Part shown: positions 56,751 through 64,000 of the stretch, one piece after another
Numbering within the stretch: position 1 is the stretch's first letter
Layout: every line of letters begins with the position of its first letter
Assembly: GCF_000753735.1 (NCBI RefSeq)
Contig: NZ_JPIN01000007.1
Location: forward strand, 176,504 to 240,503
Origin: Pseudidiomarina atlantica
GTDB taxonomy: Bacteria > Pseudomonadota > Gammaproteobacteria > Enterobacterales > Alteromonadaceae
Reading direction: 5' to 3'
DNA: 64,000 bases
Position numbers and translations under genes: made by a program
The notes under the pieces: model-generated
The model's input: only the letters and a program-made list of their open reading frames with translations
Databases searched by the model: none
What the model was told of the DNA's origin: nothing

Positions 56751-57965
56751 TTAAGACTGGTACTTACGCATGACCAAAGTTGCGTTAGTACCGCCAAAGC
56801 CAAAGCTATTGGACATCACCGTGGTTAATTCAGCCGGTTGCATCGCCTTAATCACGTTCATGCCTTCGGCGGCTGGGTCGAGATTATCGATGTTAATCGA
56901 TGGTGCCACGAAACCGTGATTCAGCATCAGCAGCGAGTAAATCGCTTCATGCACACCTGCGGCACCTAACGCGTGACCGGTCATAGCTTTAGTCGCACTC
57001 AGCATTGGTGTTTTATCACCGAATACTTCGCGCACTGCTTCAAGCTCTTTGGTATCACCTACGGGTGTACTGGTACCGTGGGTATTCAGATAATCAATCG
57101 GTGTATCCACAGTTTCCATCGCCATACGCATACAACGCACCGCACCTTCACCGGACGGTGCAACCATGTCATAGCCATCTGAGGTCGCGCCATAACCAAC
57201 GATTTCACCGTAAATTTTCGCACCACGCGCTAACGCGGTTTCGAGTTCTTCGATGACCAAAATGCCGCCACCGCCAGCCGGCACGAAACCGTCACGGTCG
57301 ACATCGTAAGTACGCGAAGCTTTTTCTGGTGTGTCGTTATATTTGGTGCTCAGTGCACCCATTGCATCGAACTCCATCCCGAGTGTCCAATGCAGCTCTT
57401 CGCCACCACCGGCAAAAATGCGGTCTTGTTTACCCAGTTGGATCAGTTCTAAGGCATGGCCAATACAATGTGCTGAGGTCGCACAAGCTGAGCTGATGGT
57501 GTAGTTCACCCCTTTAATCTTGAAGGGGGTTGCCAAACAAGCAGAAGTTGTTGAGGCCATGCAACGTGGCACCATATAAGGGCCAACGCGTTTTACGCCT
57601 TTTTCACGTAAGGTATCAGCAGCAGCAACTTGATGCTCGCCTGAAGCGCCACCCGAACCGACCACTAGGCCAGTACGTGGATTTGAGACCTGCTCTTCGC
57701 TAAGTCCTGCGTCTTCGACCGCTTGTGCCATCGCCATGTAGGCGTATGCCGCTGAGTTCCCCATGAAACGCAATGCTTTGCGATCGATGTGATCGGCGGG
57801 ATTTGCGCGGACCGGACCCCAGACCTGGCAGCGTAAGCCCATGTCGGCAAATTCTTGTGAGAATTCAATACCTGAACGGCCTGCTTTCAGGCTTTCAAGG
57901 ACTTCTTGTTGGTTGAGGCCGATGCTCGACACAATGCCGATACCGGTGATCACTGCTCTTCTCAT
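56751..57965 (-). CDS. fabB: Beta-ketoacyl-ACP synthase I
   Basis: 404 residues (E. coli 406). The catalytic triad is Cys in [16 protein letters not shown] (about 162), His in [15 protein letters not shown] (about 297) and His in [15 protein letters not shown] (about 332). FabB type is favoured over FabF by [18 protein letters not shown] and the isolated location. It elongates acyl chains and is needed for unsaturated fatty acids. It is divergent from mnmC, as in enterics. A partial FadR-like site lies 54 bp upstream. Confidence 0.96.
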   Translation of the reverse strand: MRRAVITGIGIVSSIGLNQQEVLESLKAGRSGIEFSQEFADMGLRCQVWGPVRANPADHIDRKALRFMGNSAAYAYMAMAQAVEDAGLSEEQVSNPRTGLVVGSGGASGEHQVAAADTLREKGVKRVGPYMVPRCMASTTSACLATPFKIKGVNYTISSACATSAHCIGHALELIQLGKQDRIFAGGGEELHWTLGMEFDAMGALSTKYNDTPEKASRTYDVDRDGFVPAGGGGILVIEELETALARGAKIYGEIVGYGATSDGYDMVAPSGEGAVRCMRMAMETVDTPIDYLNTHGTSTPVGDTKELEAVREVFGDKTPMLSATKAMTGHALGAAGVHEAIYSLLMLNHGFVAPSINIDNLDPAAEGMNVIKAMQPAELTTVMSNSFGFGGTNATLVMRKYQS

Positions 57966-58018
57966 TCTATTTTCCTGTCTTGCTGAGCGCTTGTGTATGG
58001 TAGCTTAGTTGAACAAAA

Positions 58019-58035
58019 AAGTGGTCTGCTTTCCG
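58019..58035. promoter_or_regulatory. Partial FadR-like site upstream of fabB
   Basis: On the minus strand CGGAAAGCAGACCACTT keeps the right half of the FadR consensus (GACCA.TT) but only 8 of 16 positions overall. It lies 54-70 bp upstream of fabB; E. coli fabB is FadR-activated from a comparable position. Weak on its own; supported by the same core before accD. Confidence 0.25.
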
Positions 58036-58097
58036 CAACTTTACTTATTTATTGTTACACTATTGCGGACTTTCAACGCACTTAAAGAGATTGTTCT

Positions 58098-59963
58098 GTG
58101 GCTGACGTTTCTCACGCTCATCTGAGTTTTAATGAATTTGGCTTGCCTGTCGCCAATGCCTACGATGACATCTATTTTAGCAACGAAAACGGTTTAGCCG
58201 AAAGCCATTACGTCTTTTTGCAGCATAATGATCTCCCCGCGCGTTGGCAAACCCACTCGCAACGGCGCTTCGTGATCGCCGAAAGCGGATTTGGCACTGG
58301 CCTCAACCTGCTGGCGACTTGGCAACTGTTACTTGAGCAGGCGCCCGAATCAGTTCAACTGCATTTTATTTCCTTCGAGAAGTTTCCGTTGCAACGCGAT
58401 GATTTACGGCGTGCCTTAGCGGCGTTTCCGAACTTAGCACCGCTTGCCGAGGAGCTAATTGCCGCCTATCCCCCCGCAGAGCCCGGTTGTCATCGTCGGC
58501 ACTTGGCTAATGGCCGGATTTTGCTTGATGTTTGGGTGGGTGACATTCAAACCAGCCTCAACGATTGGCTACCGCATGCCGAGGCCACTGTTGACGCATG
58601 GTTTCTCGACGGCTTTGCCCCTGACAAAAATCCCGATATGTGGACCCAGACGTTATATGACGCTATGGCCCACAGCGCCCGTGATCATGCCACTTTTGCG
58701 ACCTTTACCGCGGCCGGCGCCGTACGGCGCGGGCTACAAGCAGCAGGGTTTCAAGTGACCAAAGCCAAAGGCTTCGGACGCAAGCGTGAGATGCTGAGAG
58801 GTTTACGACCAGCGCGCACCGCTACAGCACAAAAGGCGGCAAGCGAGCGTTCAGCACAAATGATAACGGTGGTCGGTGGTGGTATTGCTGCTGCCTGTTT
58901 GGTCTGGCACTTAGCGCAACAAGGCTACACGGTTGAACTGATTGCCGACAGCTTGGCTGACGGCGCATCGGGTAATTCGCAGGGTGCGGTGTATCCGCTA
59001 TTACATGCTGAACGCAGCCCTCTCGCGGCGTTTTTTACCCAAGCCTTTGGCTACGCCACACAATTCTACCAACACCAAGCACCGCAGCATTGGTTTCCTA
59101 CCGGCGTCGTGCAACTTGCCTTTAATGCCAGCCGCGAAGAACGTTATCGTAAAATCGTCGCTACCGGTGCCAACACGCCGCAGTACGCCAGTGAAACCGT
59201 GCAATGGCAATCGGCTGATGCGACGCAACAATTGTGGTCAGCTCTACCCGCGCATCCAAGTTTGTATTACCCAGCTGGAGGCTGGTTGCGCCCTGCTGCC
59301 GTTGTAGAGCACTTAGTCGGCAGCACCACAGCCTTAAGTCGCCTAGCGCACGGACCGCTTGAGCAGATCGAACCGAGTAACGAGGGGTGGGTACTCAACT
59401 TCGCCGATGGCCATCAGTTGCGTCGACAACGCGTCATACTAGCGTGCGGCGCCGGACTCAAGCACTTGCTTGCACCCTTGGCGATACAATTGCAAAACGT
59501 GCGTGGCCAAGTTTCGCTTTGTCCGACCACCAATACCAGCGCTGAATGTCCACTCGTCGTCTGCTACAAAGGCTATTTCACCCCAGCAGATAACGGCATC
59601 CATTGTGTTGGCGCGACCTATGCGCGCGATAGTGAGGATTTAACTTTGCGTGCCGCTGATGACCGCGAGAATCTCGCCAATTTGTGTCAAGACTTAGCGC
59701 CGGCGCAGTGGCCAGCAGACTTGCGCACCACCAGCGCTCGCGCGGCCATTCGCAATACCACTAAGGATCACCTACCGCTGGCAGGTGCGGTTGCTGAGAA
59801 TTTATGGGTGATGGGTGGCTTAGGCTCGCGAGGTTTTACCGCAGCCCCGCTCGTTGCTGCTTGTTTAGCTGCGGAAATCAGTCACCAACCCCTACCTATA
59901 CCGGCAGCGTTGTGGCAACGCTTGCAACCGGCGCGGCTTAAACCCGCGCCAGCTTCGCCATAA
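58098..59963 (+). CDS. mnmC: Bifunctional tRNA mnm5s2U synthesis protein MnmC
   Basis: 621 residues (E. coli 668). N-terminal SAM-dependent methyltransferase domain (about 1-235): VIAESGFGTGLNLLATW and VDAWFLDGFAPDKNPDMW. C-terminal FAD-dependent oxidase domain (about 253-615): VVGGGIAAACLVWHLAQQG dinucleotide motif, ADGASGNSQGAVYPLLH, and the terminal VMGGLGSRGFTAAPL. It completes the 5-methylaminomethyl modification of uridine 34 in tRNA. The start is GTG with AAGAG 9 nt upstream. Its 3' end overlaps yfcL on the other strand by 26 bp. Confidence 0.96.
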   Translation: MADVSHAHLSFNEFGLPVANAYDDIYFSNENGLAESHYVFLQHNDLPARWQTHSQRRFVIAESGFGTGLNLLATWQLLLEQAPESVQLHFISFEKFPLQRDDLRRALAAFPNLAPLAEELIAAYPPAEPGCHRRHLANGRILLDVWVGDIQTSLNDWLPHAEATVDAWFLDGFAPDKNPDMWTQTLYDAMAHSARDHATFATFTAAGAVRRGLQAAGFQVTKAKGFGRKREMLRGLRPARTATAQKAASERSAQMITVVGGGIAAACLVWHLAQQGYTVELIADSLADGASGNSQGAVYPLLHAERSPLAAFFTQAFGYATQFYQHQAPQHWFPTGVVQLAFNASREERYRKIVATGANTPQYASETVQWQSADATQQLWSALPAHPSLYYPAGGWLRPAAVVEHLVGSTTALSRLAHGPLEQIEPSNEGWVLNFADGHQLRRQRVILACGAGLKHLLAPLAIQLQNVRGQVSLCPTTNTSAECPLVVCYKGYFTPADNGIHCVGATYARDSEDLTLRAADDRENLANLCQDLAPAQWPADLRTTSARAAIRNTTKDHLPLAGAVAENLWVMGGLGSRGFTAAPLVAACLAAEISHQPLPIPAALWQRLQPARLKPAPASP

Positions 59964-60225
59964 GATCAGCGATATGTTGCTGATCCGCTGGTGCTAATTC
60001 GTGCTTGTTGGCATCGAGCGATGCCTGTACCGCGGGTAACACCGCCGCCGCAGCGCGTTGGTCCTGCAACTCTAACTGCGCGACCACTAAATCAAAATGT
60101 CCACGTAAGTAACCACTTGCAAATAACTCATCGTCGTCGCCATCGACGACCGCTTGGTCAAAAACCTGCTCAAGTTCTTGCACGTAAGTATCAAACTCAC
60201 GTTGATCAATTTGCGCTGTTGCCAC
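59938..60225 (-). CDS. yfcL: YfcL family protein
   Basis: 95 residues. It contains the family stretch DDDELFASGYLRGHFDLVVAQLE (about 28-50, broken here only by position), near-identical in E. coli YfcL, whose gene also neighbours mnmC. An all-helical acidic protein with no known function. The start is GTG with AGAGGTAGTAAC upstream; a longer in-frame start at 60330 would run through the flavodoxin promoter. Convergent overlap with mnmC (26 bp). Confidence 0.85.
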   Translation of the reverse strand: MATAQIDQREFDTYVQELEQVFDQAVVDGDDDELFASGYLRGHFDLVVAQLELQDQRAAAAVLPAVQASLDANKHELAPADQQHIADLMAKLARV

Positions 60226-60328
60226 GTTACTACCTCTCGTACGACTGTTATGGCCAAGAGGATACCATAAAAGTCGTAAATTCTGATACACTAACGCCCT
60301 GTTTTGCTCGTCAGCTAAAGGTTTTTTC

Positions 60329-60853
60329 ATGACCCAGAAAATCGGACTCTTTTACGGTTCAACCACCTGCTTCACCGAAATTGCCGCCGAAAAAATTCAA
60401 GCGCAATTCGCGCCAGACCAAGTGGAATTGTTCAACATAAAAGATACCCCGTTGGCTCATGCCGAACAGTTCGACCGTCTGATATTCGGCTTATCAACCT
60501 GGGACTTCGGTGAGATCCAAGAAGACTGGGAAAGTCATTGGGACGAAATTAAAGACCTCGATTTAACCGGCAAAGTTGTCGCACTATTTGGTATGGGCGA
60601 CCAAGTCGGCTACACCGACTGGTTTCAAGACGCGTTAGGAATGTTACACGACGAAATCGCCGCCAGCGGTTGCATCCGCATCGGCTTTTGGCCGAACCAA
60701 GGCTACGATTTCGCCGCCTCCAAAGCCCTCACGGCCGACGGTGAATTTTTCGTGGGCCTTGCGCTGGACGAAGACAGCCAATACGAGCTCAGCGAAGCGC
60801 GCATCCAACACTGGGTCGAGCAACTAAAACAAGAACTCGCGGAAGTCGGCTAG
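60329..60853 (+). CDS. Flavodoxin (FldB-like)
   Basis: 174 residues, the long-chain flavodoxin size. The FMN phosphate loop is GLFYGSTTCFTEIAA (about 6-20); the isoalloxazine-binding loops are LSTWDFGEIQEDW (about 57-69, with Trp) and GMGDQVGYTDWFQD (about 90-103, with Tyr). FldB-type proteins have this STWxxGExQxDW pattern. It carries electrons in the cytoplasm. The ATG has AAAGG 8 nt upstream. Its last 30 bp overlap the convergent HIT gene. Confidence 0.92.
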   Translation: MTQKIGLFYGSTTCFTEIAAEKIQAQFAPDQVELFNIKDTPLAHAEQFDRLIFGLSTWDFGEIQEDWESHWDEIKDLDLTGKVVALFGMGDQVGYTDWFQDALGMLHDEIAASGCIRIGFWPNQGYDFAASKALTADGEFFVGLALDEDSQYELSEARIQHWVEQLKQELAEVG

Positions 60854-61258
60854 CCGCTGCGCTGCGCTGTCATTGCTGTGGCGCTGGGCAGGCGAATGCC
60901 CCCATACCGGACCTGGCCATGCGGGATCATCAGGATGACGCAGCAGAATGTGAACATGCAGTTGGCTTACAACGTTACCAAGCGCGCCAATATTCAGCTT
61001 GGCCGAAGGTTGTCGTTGTTTGAGGCGCTCGCTGATGTATTTAATCTCTGTAGCAAGCAGTATTTGTTGGTCCGCATCAAGGTCCAGAAGTTCCACGCAG
61101 TCCGCGACGCGCGGCACCAGTATCACCCAGTCGTAACGGCTATCATCAAACAGCAGTACGTCACACAAATCTAGCGCGCCTAGTCGCAAAGTATCGTGCG
61201 CTAGCCGCGGGTCAAGCGTGAATGGGTTACTTTCGGCGATAGGTTTGCTATAACGCAT
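60824..61258 (-). CDS. HIT-family protein
   Basis: 144 residues. The histidine triad region is NVVSQLHVHILLRHPDDPAWPGPVWG (broken across positions about 95-120): the first two histidines are present but the third is Leu. The sequence after it, with tryptophan and proline pairs, is typical of a proteobacterial HIT subgroup. HIT proteins hydrolyse nucleotidyl bonds such as diadenosine polyphosphates. Start at ATG 61258; an ATG 24 bp upstream is an alternative with no better ribosome site. Its 3' end overlaps the flavodoxin gene by 30 bp. Confidence 0.87.
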   Translation of the reverse strand: MRYSKPIAESNPFTLDPRLAHDTLRLGALDLCDVLLFDDSRYDWVILVPRVADCVELLDLDADQQILLATEIKYISERLKQRQPSAKLNIGALGNVVSQLHVHILLRHPDDPAWPGPVWGHSPAQRHSNDSAAQRLADFREFLF

Positions 61259-61302
61259 GTCTGACTCGTTTTCTTTATGCATACTAATAAAAGGACACCC
61301 TC

Positions 61303-63648
61303 ATGAGACGATTCATGCTGGTTATTATCGGTTGGGCGCTGCTGGTGAGCCAAGCTTGGGCGCAACCGTCAATCACCGAGTATACTGCGCAGATGCAGCC
61401 GCACCAAGGTTTCTTGACGTTTTATCACGATCAAGCCACGGGCAAAATGTATCTGCAAATCCCACGCGAACAGCAACAGTTCATATTTCAAACGAGCTTA
61501 CCGTGGGGGCTAGGTTCAAATGATATCGGTTTAGACCGTGGTCAACTCGGCACGACACGCTTAGCAAGCTTTTATCTTGAGGGTGATAAAGCCTTACTCT
61601 TACACCACAATACTTATTATCGGGCGGATTCTGATAACGCCGCCGAACGTGCAAGTATCGACGAAGCCTTTGCCGATTCGGTGATCGCGGGTTTCAGCAT
61701 TGTCGCGGCGGATGCGCAAGCGGTACTCATCGATTATACGCCCTATCTGCTGAGTGACACTCACGGCGTTGTGCAGCGTTTACAACAAACACATCAAGGC
61801 AGCTATCAAGTTGCCAGCGATCGCAGTGTGGTTTATCCGGCACGGAGCAAGGCGTTTCCGGACAACACCGAGCTCGAAGCAAAAGTCACTTTTAGTGGCA
61901 AAGCTGCAGGTCGTTATGTACGCCAAGTCGCACCTGACGCAGATCATTTAACGCTGCATCTGCATCATTCTTTTATTCGTCTTCCAGACGATGATTACAC
62001 CCCGCGCGAGTTTCATCCGCAAAGTGGTTTTTGGGCAGAAGAATATCGTGACTACGCAGCACCGCTAGGCACTGATATGGCGGTAAAAATGATTCCGCGT
62101 CACCGTTTAGCTAAGGGTGAAACCATTACCTATTATCTCGACCCCGGTGTTCCAGAGCCGGTGCGCAGTGCCTTACTCGATGGCGCGCGTTGGTGGCAGG
62201 AGGCCTTTGCCGCAGCTGGGCATCCTGACGGCTATGACGTTCGCGAACTCCCAGCTGATGCCGATCCAATGGATATTCGCTACAACGTGATTCAATGGGT
62301 GCATCGGGCAACGCGCGGCTGGTCCTACGGTTCATCAGTCATCGACCCGCGCACCGGTGAAATATTGAAAGGTCACGTGACGCTGGGCTCCCTGCGCGTA
62401 CGTCAAGATATGCTGATAGCGCAAAGCTTATTGGCACCTTACGCGGAGCGTCTTGGTGCCGAATCTCAAGCCAAGCTGCTCGAGGCTATCGAAGCAATGG
62501 CGTTACAACGCATCCGCCAACTTTCCGCCCATGAAGTTGGACACACACTCGGCATCGCTCACAATTTTGCCGCAAGTGCCGACGACCGCGCCTCGGTGAT
62601 GGATTACCCACACCCACTTGTGACGATTGACACCAATGGCGAATTGTCACTGAAAGGCGCGTACACGAACGCCATCGGTATTTGGGATAAGCAAGTCGTG
62701 CGCTATGGTTACGGTGACGAATCTTTAAGCGATATTTTGCGCGAAAATCAACGGCTCGGTTTAGCTTTTATCTCAGACAGTGACGCCCGACCGCAAGGCG
62801 GTGCCCACCCTGATGCACACTTGTGGGACAATGGCAGCGACCCGGTCACCGAGCTGGAGCGTGTGCTCGCTGTGCGCAGTACCGCTTTAGAGCAGTTTGG
62901 TGTTGCCAATTTGGCGCCCGAGCGTCCGCTTTCCGATCTACGGGCTCTGTTGGTTCCGGTGTATTTACTCCATCGTTATCAAACTGAAGCCGCGGTTAAA
63001 ATGTTAGCGGGCGTACACTATCGTTACGCCATGAAGGGTGAAAGCGACGTGAAAGCGCGCGTTGTGAATGCCGCGCAACAACAGCGCGCGTTGCAGCTGC
63101 TCGCAAAAACTTGGCAAGCCGAAACCTTAGCGCTGTCGCCAGAAATCCGCGAATTGCTGCTGCCTTTTGCTTACGGCAGTAGTGCCACGCGTGAAAACTT
63201 TAGCGGGATGACCGGCTTGGTACCAGACCCGGAGACCATGGCAGCCAGCGCAGCGCGCTTTAGCTTGCAACTGGTGCTCAACAATCAACGCTTGGAGCGC
63301 TTACTACAGCAAGCTCAGCACGACGCCGACGTACCAAGCGTGACTGACGTACTGACGACCATCGCGACAAGTGCAATTGCACCGGCACAACAAAATGCCG
63401 CCACTAGTCTGCAAGAACGTATCGCATTTGAAGCGCTTACCGCAGTCGCTGAAGTTTACTTGCAAGATAACAGTCCAGCGCTGCAGGCTCGTTTACTTAG
63501 CTTCATGCAGCAACAGCAGCGAAACTGGCAAAGTGCTGCGGACAGTCCTGCCAAACAACTCGCTCTCGTGGCTTTAACCAAGTTATTCGAAGATCACACT
63601 TGGCCGCTCAAAGGTGCTCCAGCACTCCCACCTGGCTCACCGATCTAG
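61303..63648 (+). CDS. Secreted zinc-dependent metalloprotease (DUF5117/DUF5118 type)
   Basis: 781 residues. A signal peptide (about 1-21, ending SQAWA) precedes the DUF5117-like domain (about 75-270). The zincin motif HEVGHTLGIAHN lies near residue 412, in the HExxHxxGxxH form, and a Met-turn VMDYP follows near 433. The C-terminal 300 residues are helical, with repeats of Leu, Gln and Ala. Proteins of this type are periplasmic or secreted and of unknown substrate; they occur in marine gammaproteobacteria and Bacteroidetes. The ATG follows AAAAGGACACCCTC. Apparently a single gene. Confidence 0.9.
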   Translation: MRRFMLVIIGWALLVSQAWAQPSITEYTAQMQPHQGFLTFYHDQATGKMYLQIPREQQQFIFQTSLPWGLGSNDIGLDRGQLGTTRLASFYLEGDKALLLHHNTYYRADSDNAAERASIDEAFADSVIAGFSIVAADAQAVLIDYTPYLLSDTHGVVQRLQQTHQGSYQVASDRSVVYPARSKAFPDNTELEAKVTFSGKAAGRYVRQVAPDADHLTLHLHHSFIRLPDDDYTPREFHPQSGFWAEEYRDYAAPLGTDMAVKMIPRHRLAKGETITYYLDPGVPEPVRSALLDGARWWQEAFAAAGHPDGYDVRELPADADPMDIRYNVIQWVHRATRGWSYGSSVIDPRTGEILKGHVTLGSLRVRQDMLIAQSLLAPYAERLGAESQAKLLEAIEAMALQRIRQLSAHEVGHTLGIAHNFAASADDRASVMDYPHPLVTIDTNGELSLKGAYTNAIGIWDKQVVRYGYGDESLSDILRENQRLGLAFISDSDARPQGGAHPDAHLWDNGSDPVTELERVLAVRSTALEQFGVANLAPERPLSDLRALLVPVYLLHRYQTEAAVKMLAGVHYRYAMKGESDVKARVVNAAQQQRALQLLAKTWQAETLALSPEIRELLLPFAYGSSATRENFSGMTGLVPDPETMAASAARFSLQLVLNNQRLERLLQQAQHDADVPSVTDVLTTIATSAIAPAQQNAATSLQERIAFEALTAVAEVYLQDNSPALQARLLSFMQQQQRNWQSAADSPAKQLALVALTKLFEDHTWPLKGAPALPPGSPI

Positions 63649-63654
63649 GTTTAT

Positions 63655-63686
63655 GTCAGCCAAGCCTCGCTTGAGGCTTAGCTGAC
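63655..63686. repeat. Inverted repeat after the metalloprotease gene
   Basis: 14-bp arms GTCAGCCAAGCCTC and GAGGCTTAGCTGAC with one mismatch and a 4-nt loop. No T-run follows on either strand, so it is not a standard terminator; it may protect the mRNA 3' end. Confidence 0.7.
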
Positions 63687-63754
63687 ACAGAATAGTGAAC
63701 ACCGTCTTCGATGTACATGGTTTTACTCCCCGAAAAGAGGAGTATAAGATCACG

Positions 63755-63790
63755 ACTAAACTGGATCGTCAAACTGATCGTTTAGTTTTT
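63755..63790 (+). terminator. Terminator-like hairpin on the plus strand
   Basis: Arms ACTAAAC (63755-63761) and GTTTAGT (63780-63786), with an inner GATC/GATC pairing, are followed by TTTT. Probably the end of the metalloprotease transcript. Confidence 0.55.
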
Positions 63791-63880
63791 ACTCAGCTGG
63801 TTAATAAACGTTCACGATCTTGCCCTGTTCTGAACACTACCTTCCAAAGCGGGAATAGACTGCCATTTATTGCTTTTCAG

Positions 63881-63912
63881 AAAAAACAAAGCCCCGCGAG
63901 TGCGAGGCTTTG
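63881..63912 (-). terminator. Terminator for a minus-strand gene entering from the right
   Basis: The stem CAAAGCC / GGCTTTG (63887-63893 with 63906-63912), inner CGC/GCG and loop GAGT, are followed on the minus strand by six U. It predicts a minus-strand gene ending just to its right. Confidence 0.75.
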
Positions 63913-63936
63913 GATTCAAAATGTTAGTAACAACGA

Positions 63937-64000
63937 TTAACCTGTGAAGGTAGAGTATTTAGTTCGAGCCTCGTGACCTTTCCCCTGAAATAACACCACA
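63937..64000 (-). CDS. Possible 3' tip of an unrecognised minus-strand gene
   Basis: One minus-strand frame ends in TAA at 63937 with the preceding 20 codons open (...GKGHEARTKYSTFTG). It is too short to identify. The call rests on the terminator 25 bp downstream, which needs a gene here. Confidence 0.3.
   Translation of the reverse strand, partial: VVLFQGKGHEARTKYSTFTG

Larger units (their letters stand above)
63649..63936. other. Intergenic region with several hairpins
   Basis: 288 bp with no convincing gene. It holds an imperfect inverted repeat at 63655-63686, a terminator-like hairpin at 63755-63790, and a minus-strand terminator at 63881-63912. A plus-strand open frame (63695-63940) has no ribosome site and unusual composition. 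Confidence 0.6.

Noticed and set aside
63695..63940. 81-codon open frame on the plus strand
   Set aside because: No ribosome site, basic unstructured product, and it spans two terminator hairpins.

Overview
The window is a 64-kb chromosomal segment of a marine-type gammaproteobacterium. Gene content and order fit the Alteromonadales, most probably Idiomarinaceae (Idiomarina, Pseudidiomarina or Aliidiomarina). This assignment is an inference from several conserved blocks: recN-bamE, fadI-fadJ, tig-clpP-clpX-lon-hupB-tRNA-Asp-ppiD, the purF-to-pdxB block, and fabB next to divergent mnmC with yfcL. Coding density is high, most operons are translationally coupled (ATGA or TAATG overlaps), and no insertion sequence, prophage, integrase or CRISPR array was seen.

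Layout. Positions 1-6.9 kb hold the 3' part of recN, bamE, an M16 metallopeptidase and a large GGDEF/EAL sensor. Positions 6.9-10.6 kb hold the anaerobic-type beta-oxidation pair fadI-fadJ (minus strand) behind a clear FadR-type operator. Positions 10.8-17.8 kb hold a six-gene MoxR/Bat cluster (AAA+ ATPase, DUF58, DUF4381, BatA, a BatB-BatC fusion, BatD). Positions 17.8-22.7 kb carry a three-gene HlyD/RbbA/YhhJ-type ABC system. Positions 22.8-31.3 kb are the proteostasis block (ppiD, tRNA-Asp, hupB, lon, clpX, clpP, tig), with a sigma-32-like promoter before lon and terminators between units. A GAF-GGDEF gene follows, then a tRNA operon in which a Pro/His/Arg unit of 319 bp is duplicated in tandem, apparently perfectly, leaving seven tRNAs. 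folD stands alone at 33.6 kb.

The least ordinary region is 34.4-42.5 kb: nine tightly coupled minus-strand genes between folD and topA. They encode a compact type IVb pilus machine most like the plasmid R64 thin-pilus system: a PilL/TcpQ-like protein, PilN lipoprotein secretin, PilO, PilP, PilQ ATPase, PilR platform, PilS major pilin, a small minor prepilin, a PilV-like minor pilin with no shufflon, and a TadE-like pseudopilin. No prepilin peptidase, PilM, lytic transglycosylase or recombinase is present, so maturation would depend on a peptidase encoded elsewhere.

From 42.5 kb on come topA, a divergent lone astB, and the minus-strand series purF-cvpA-dedD-folC-accD-truA-fimV-asd-pdxB-fabB. 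The window ends with mnmC, yfcL, a flavodoxin, a HIT-family protein, and a large secreted zinc metalloprotease of the DUF5117 type. The last 350 bp hold several hairpins and perhaps the 3' tip of a minus-strand gene. Fatty-acid metabolism recurs across the window (fadIJ, accD, fabB), and FadR-like sequence motifs are visible near all three.
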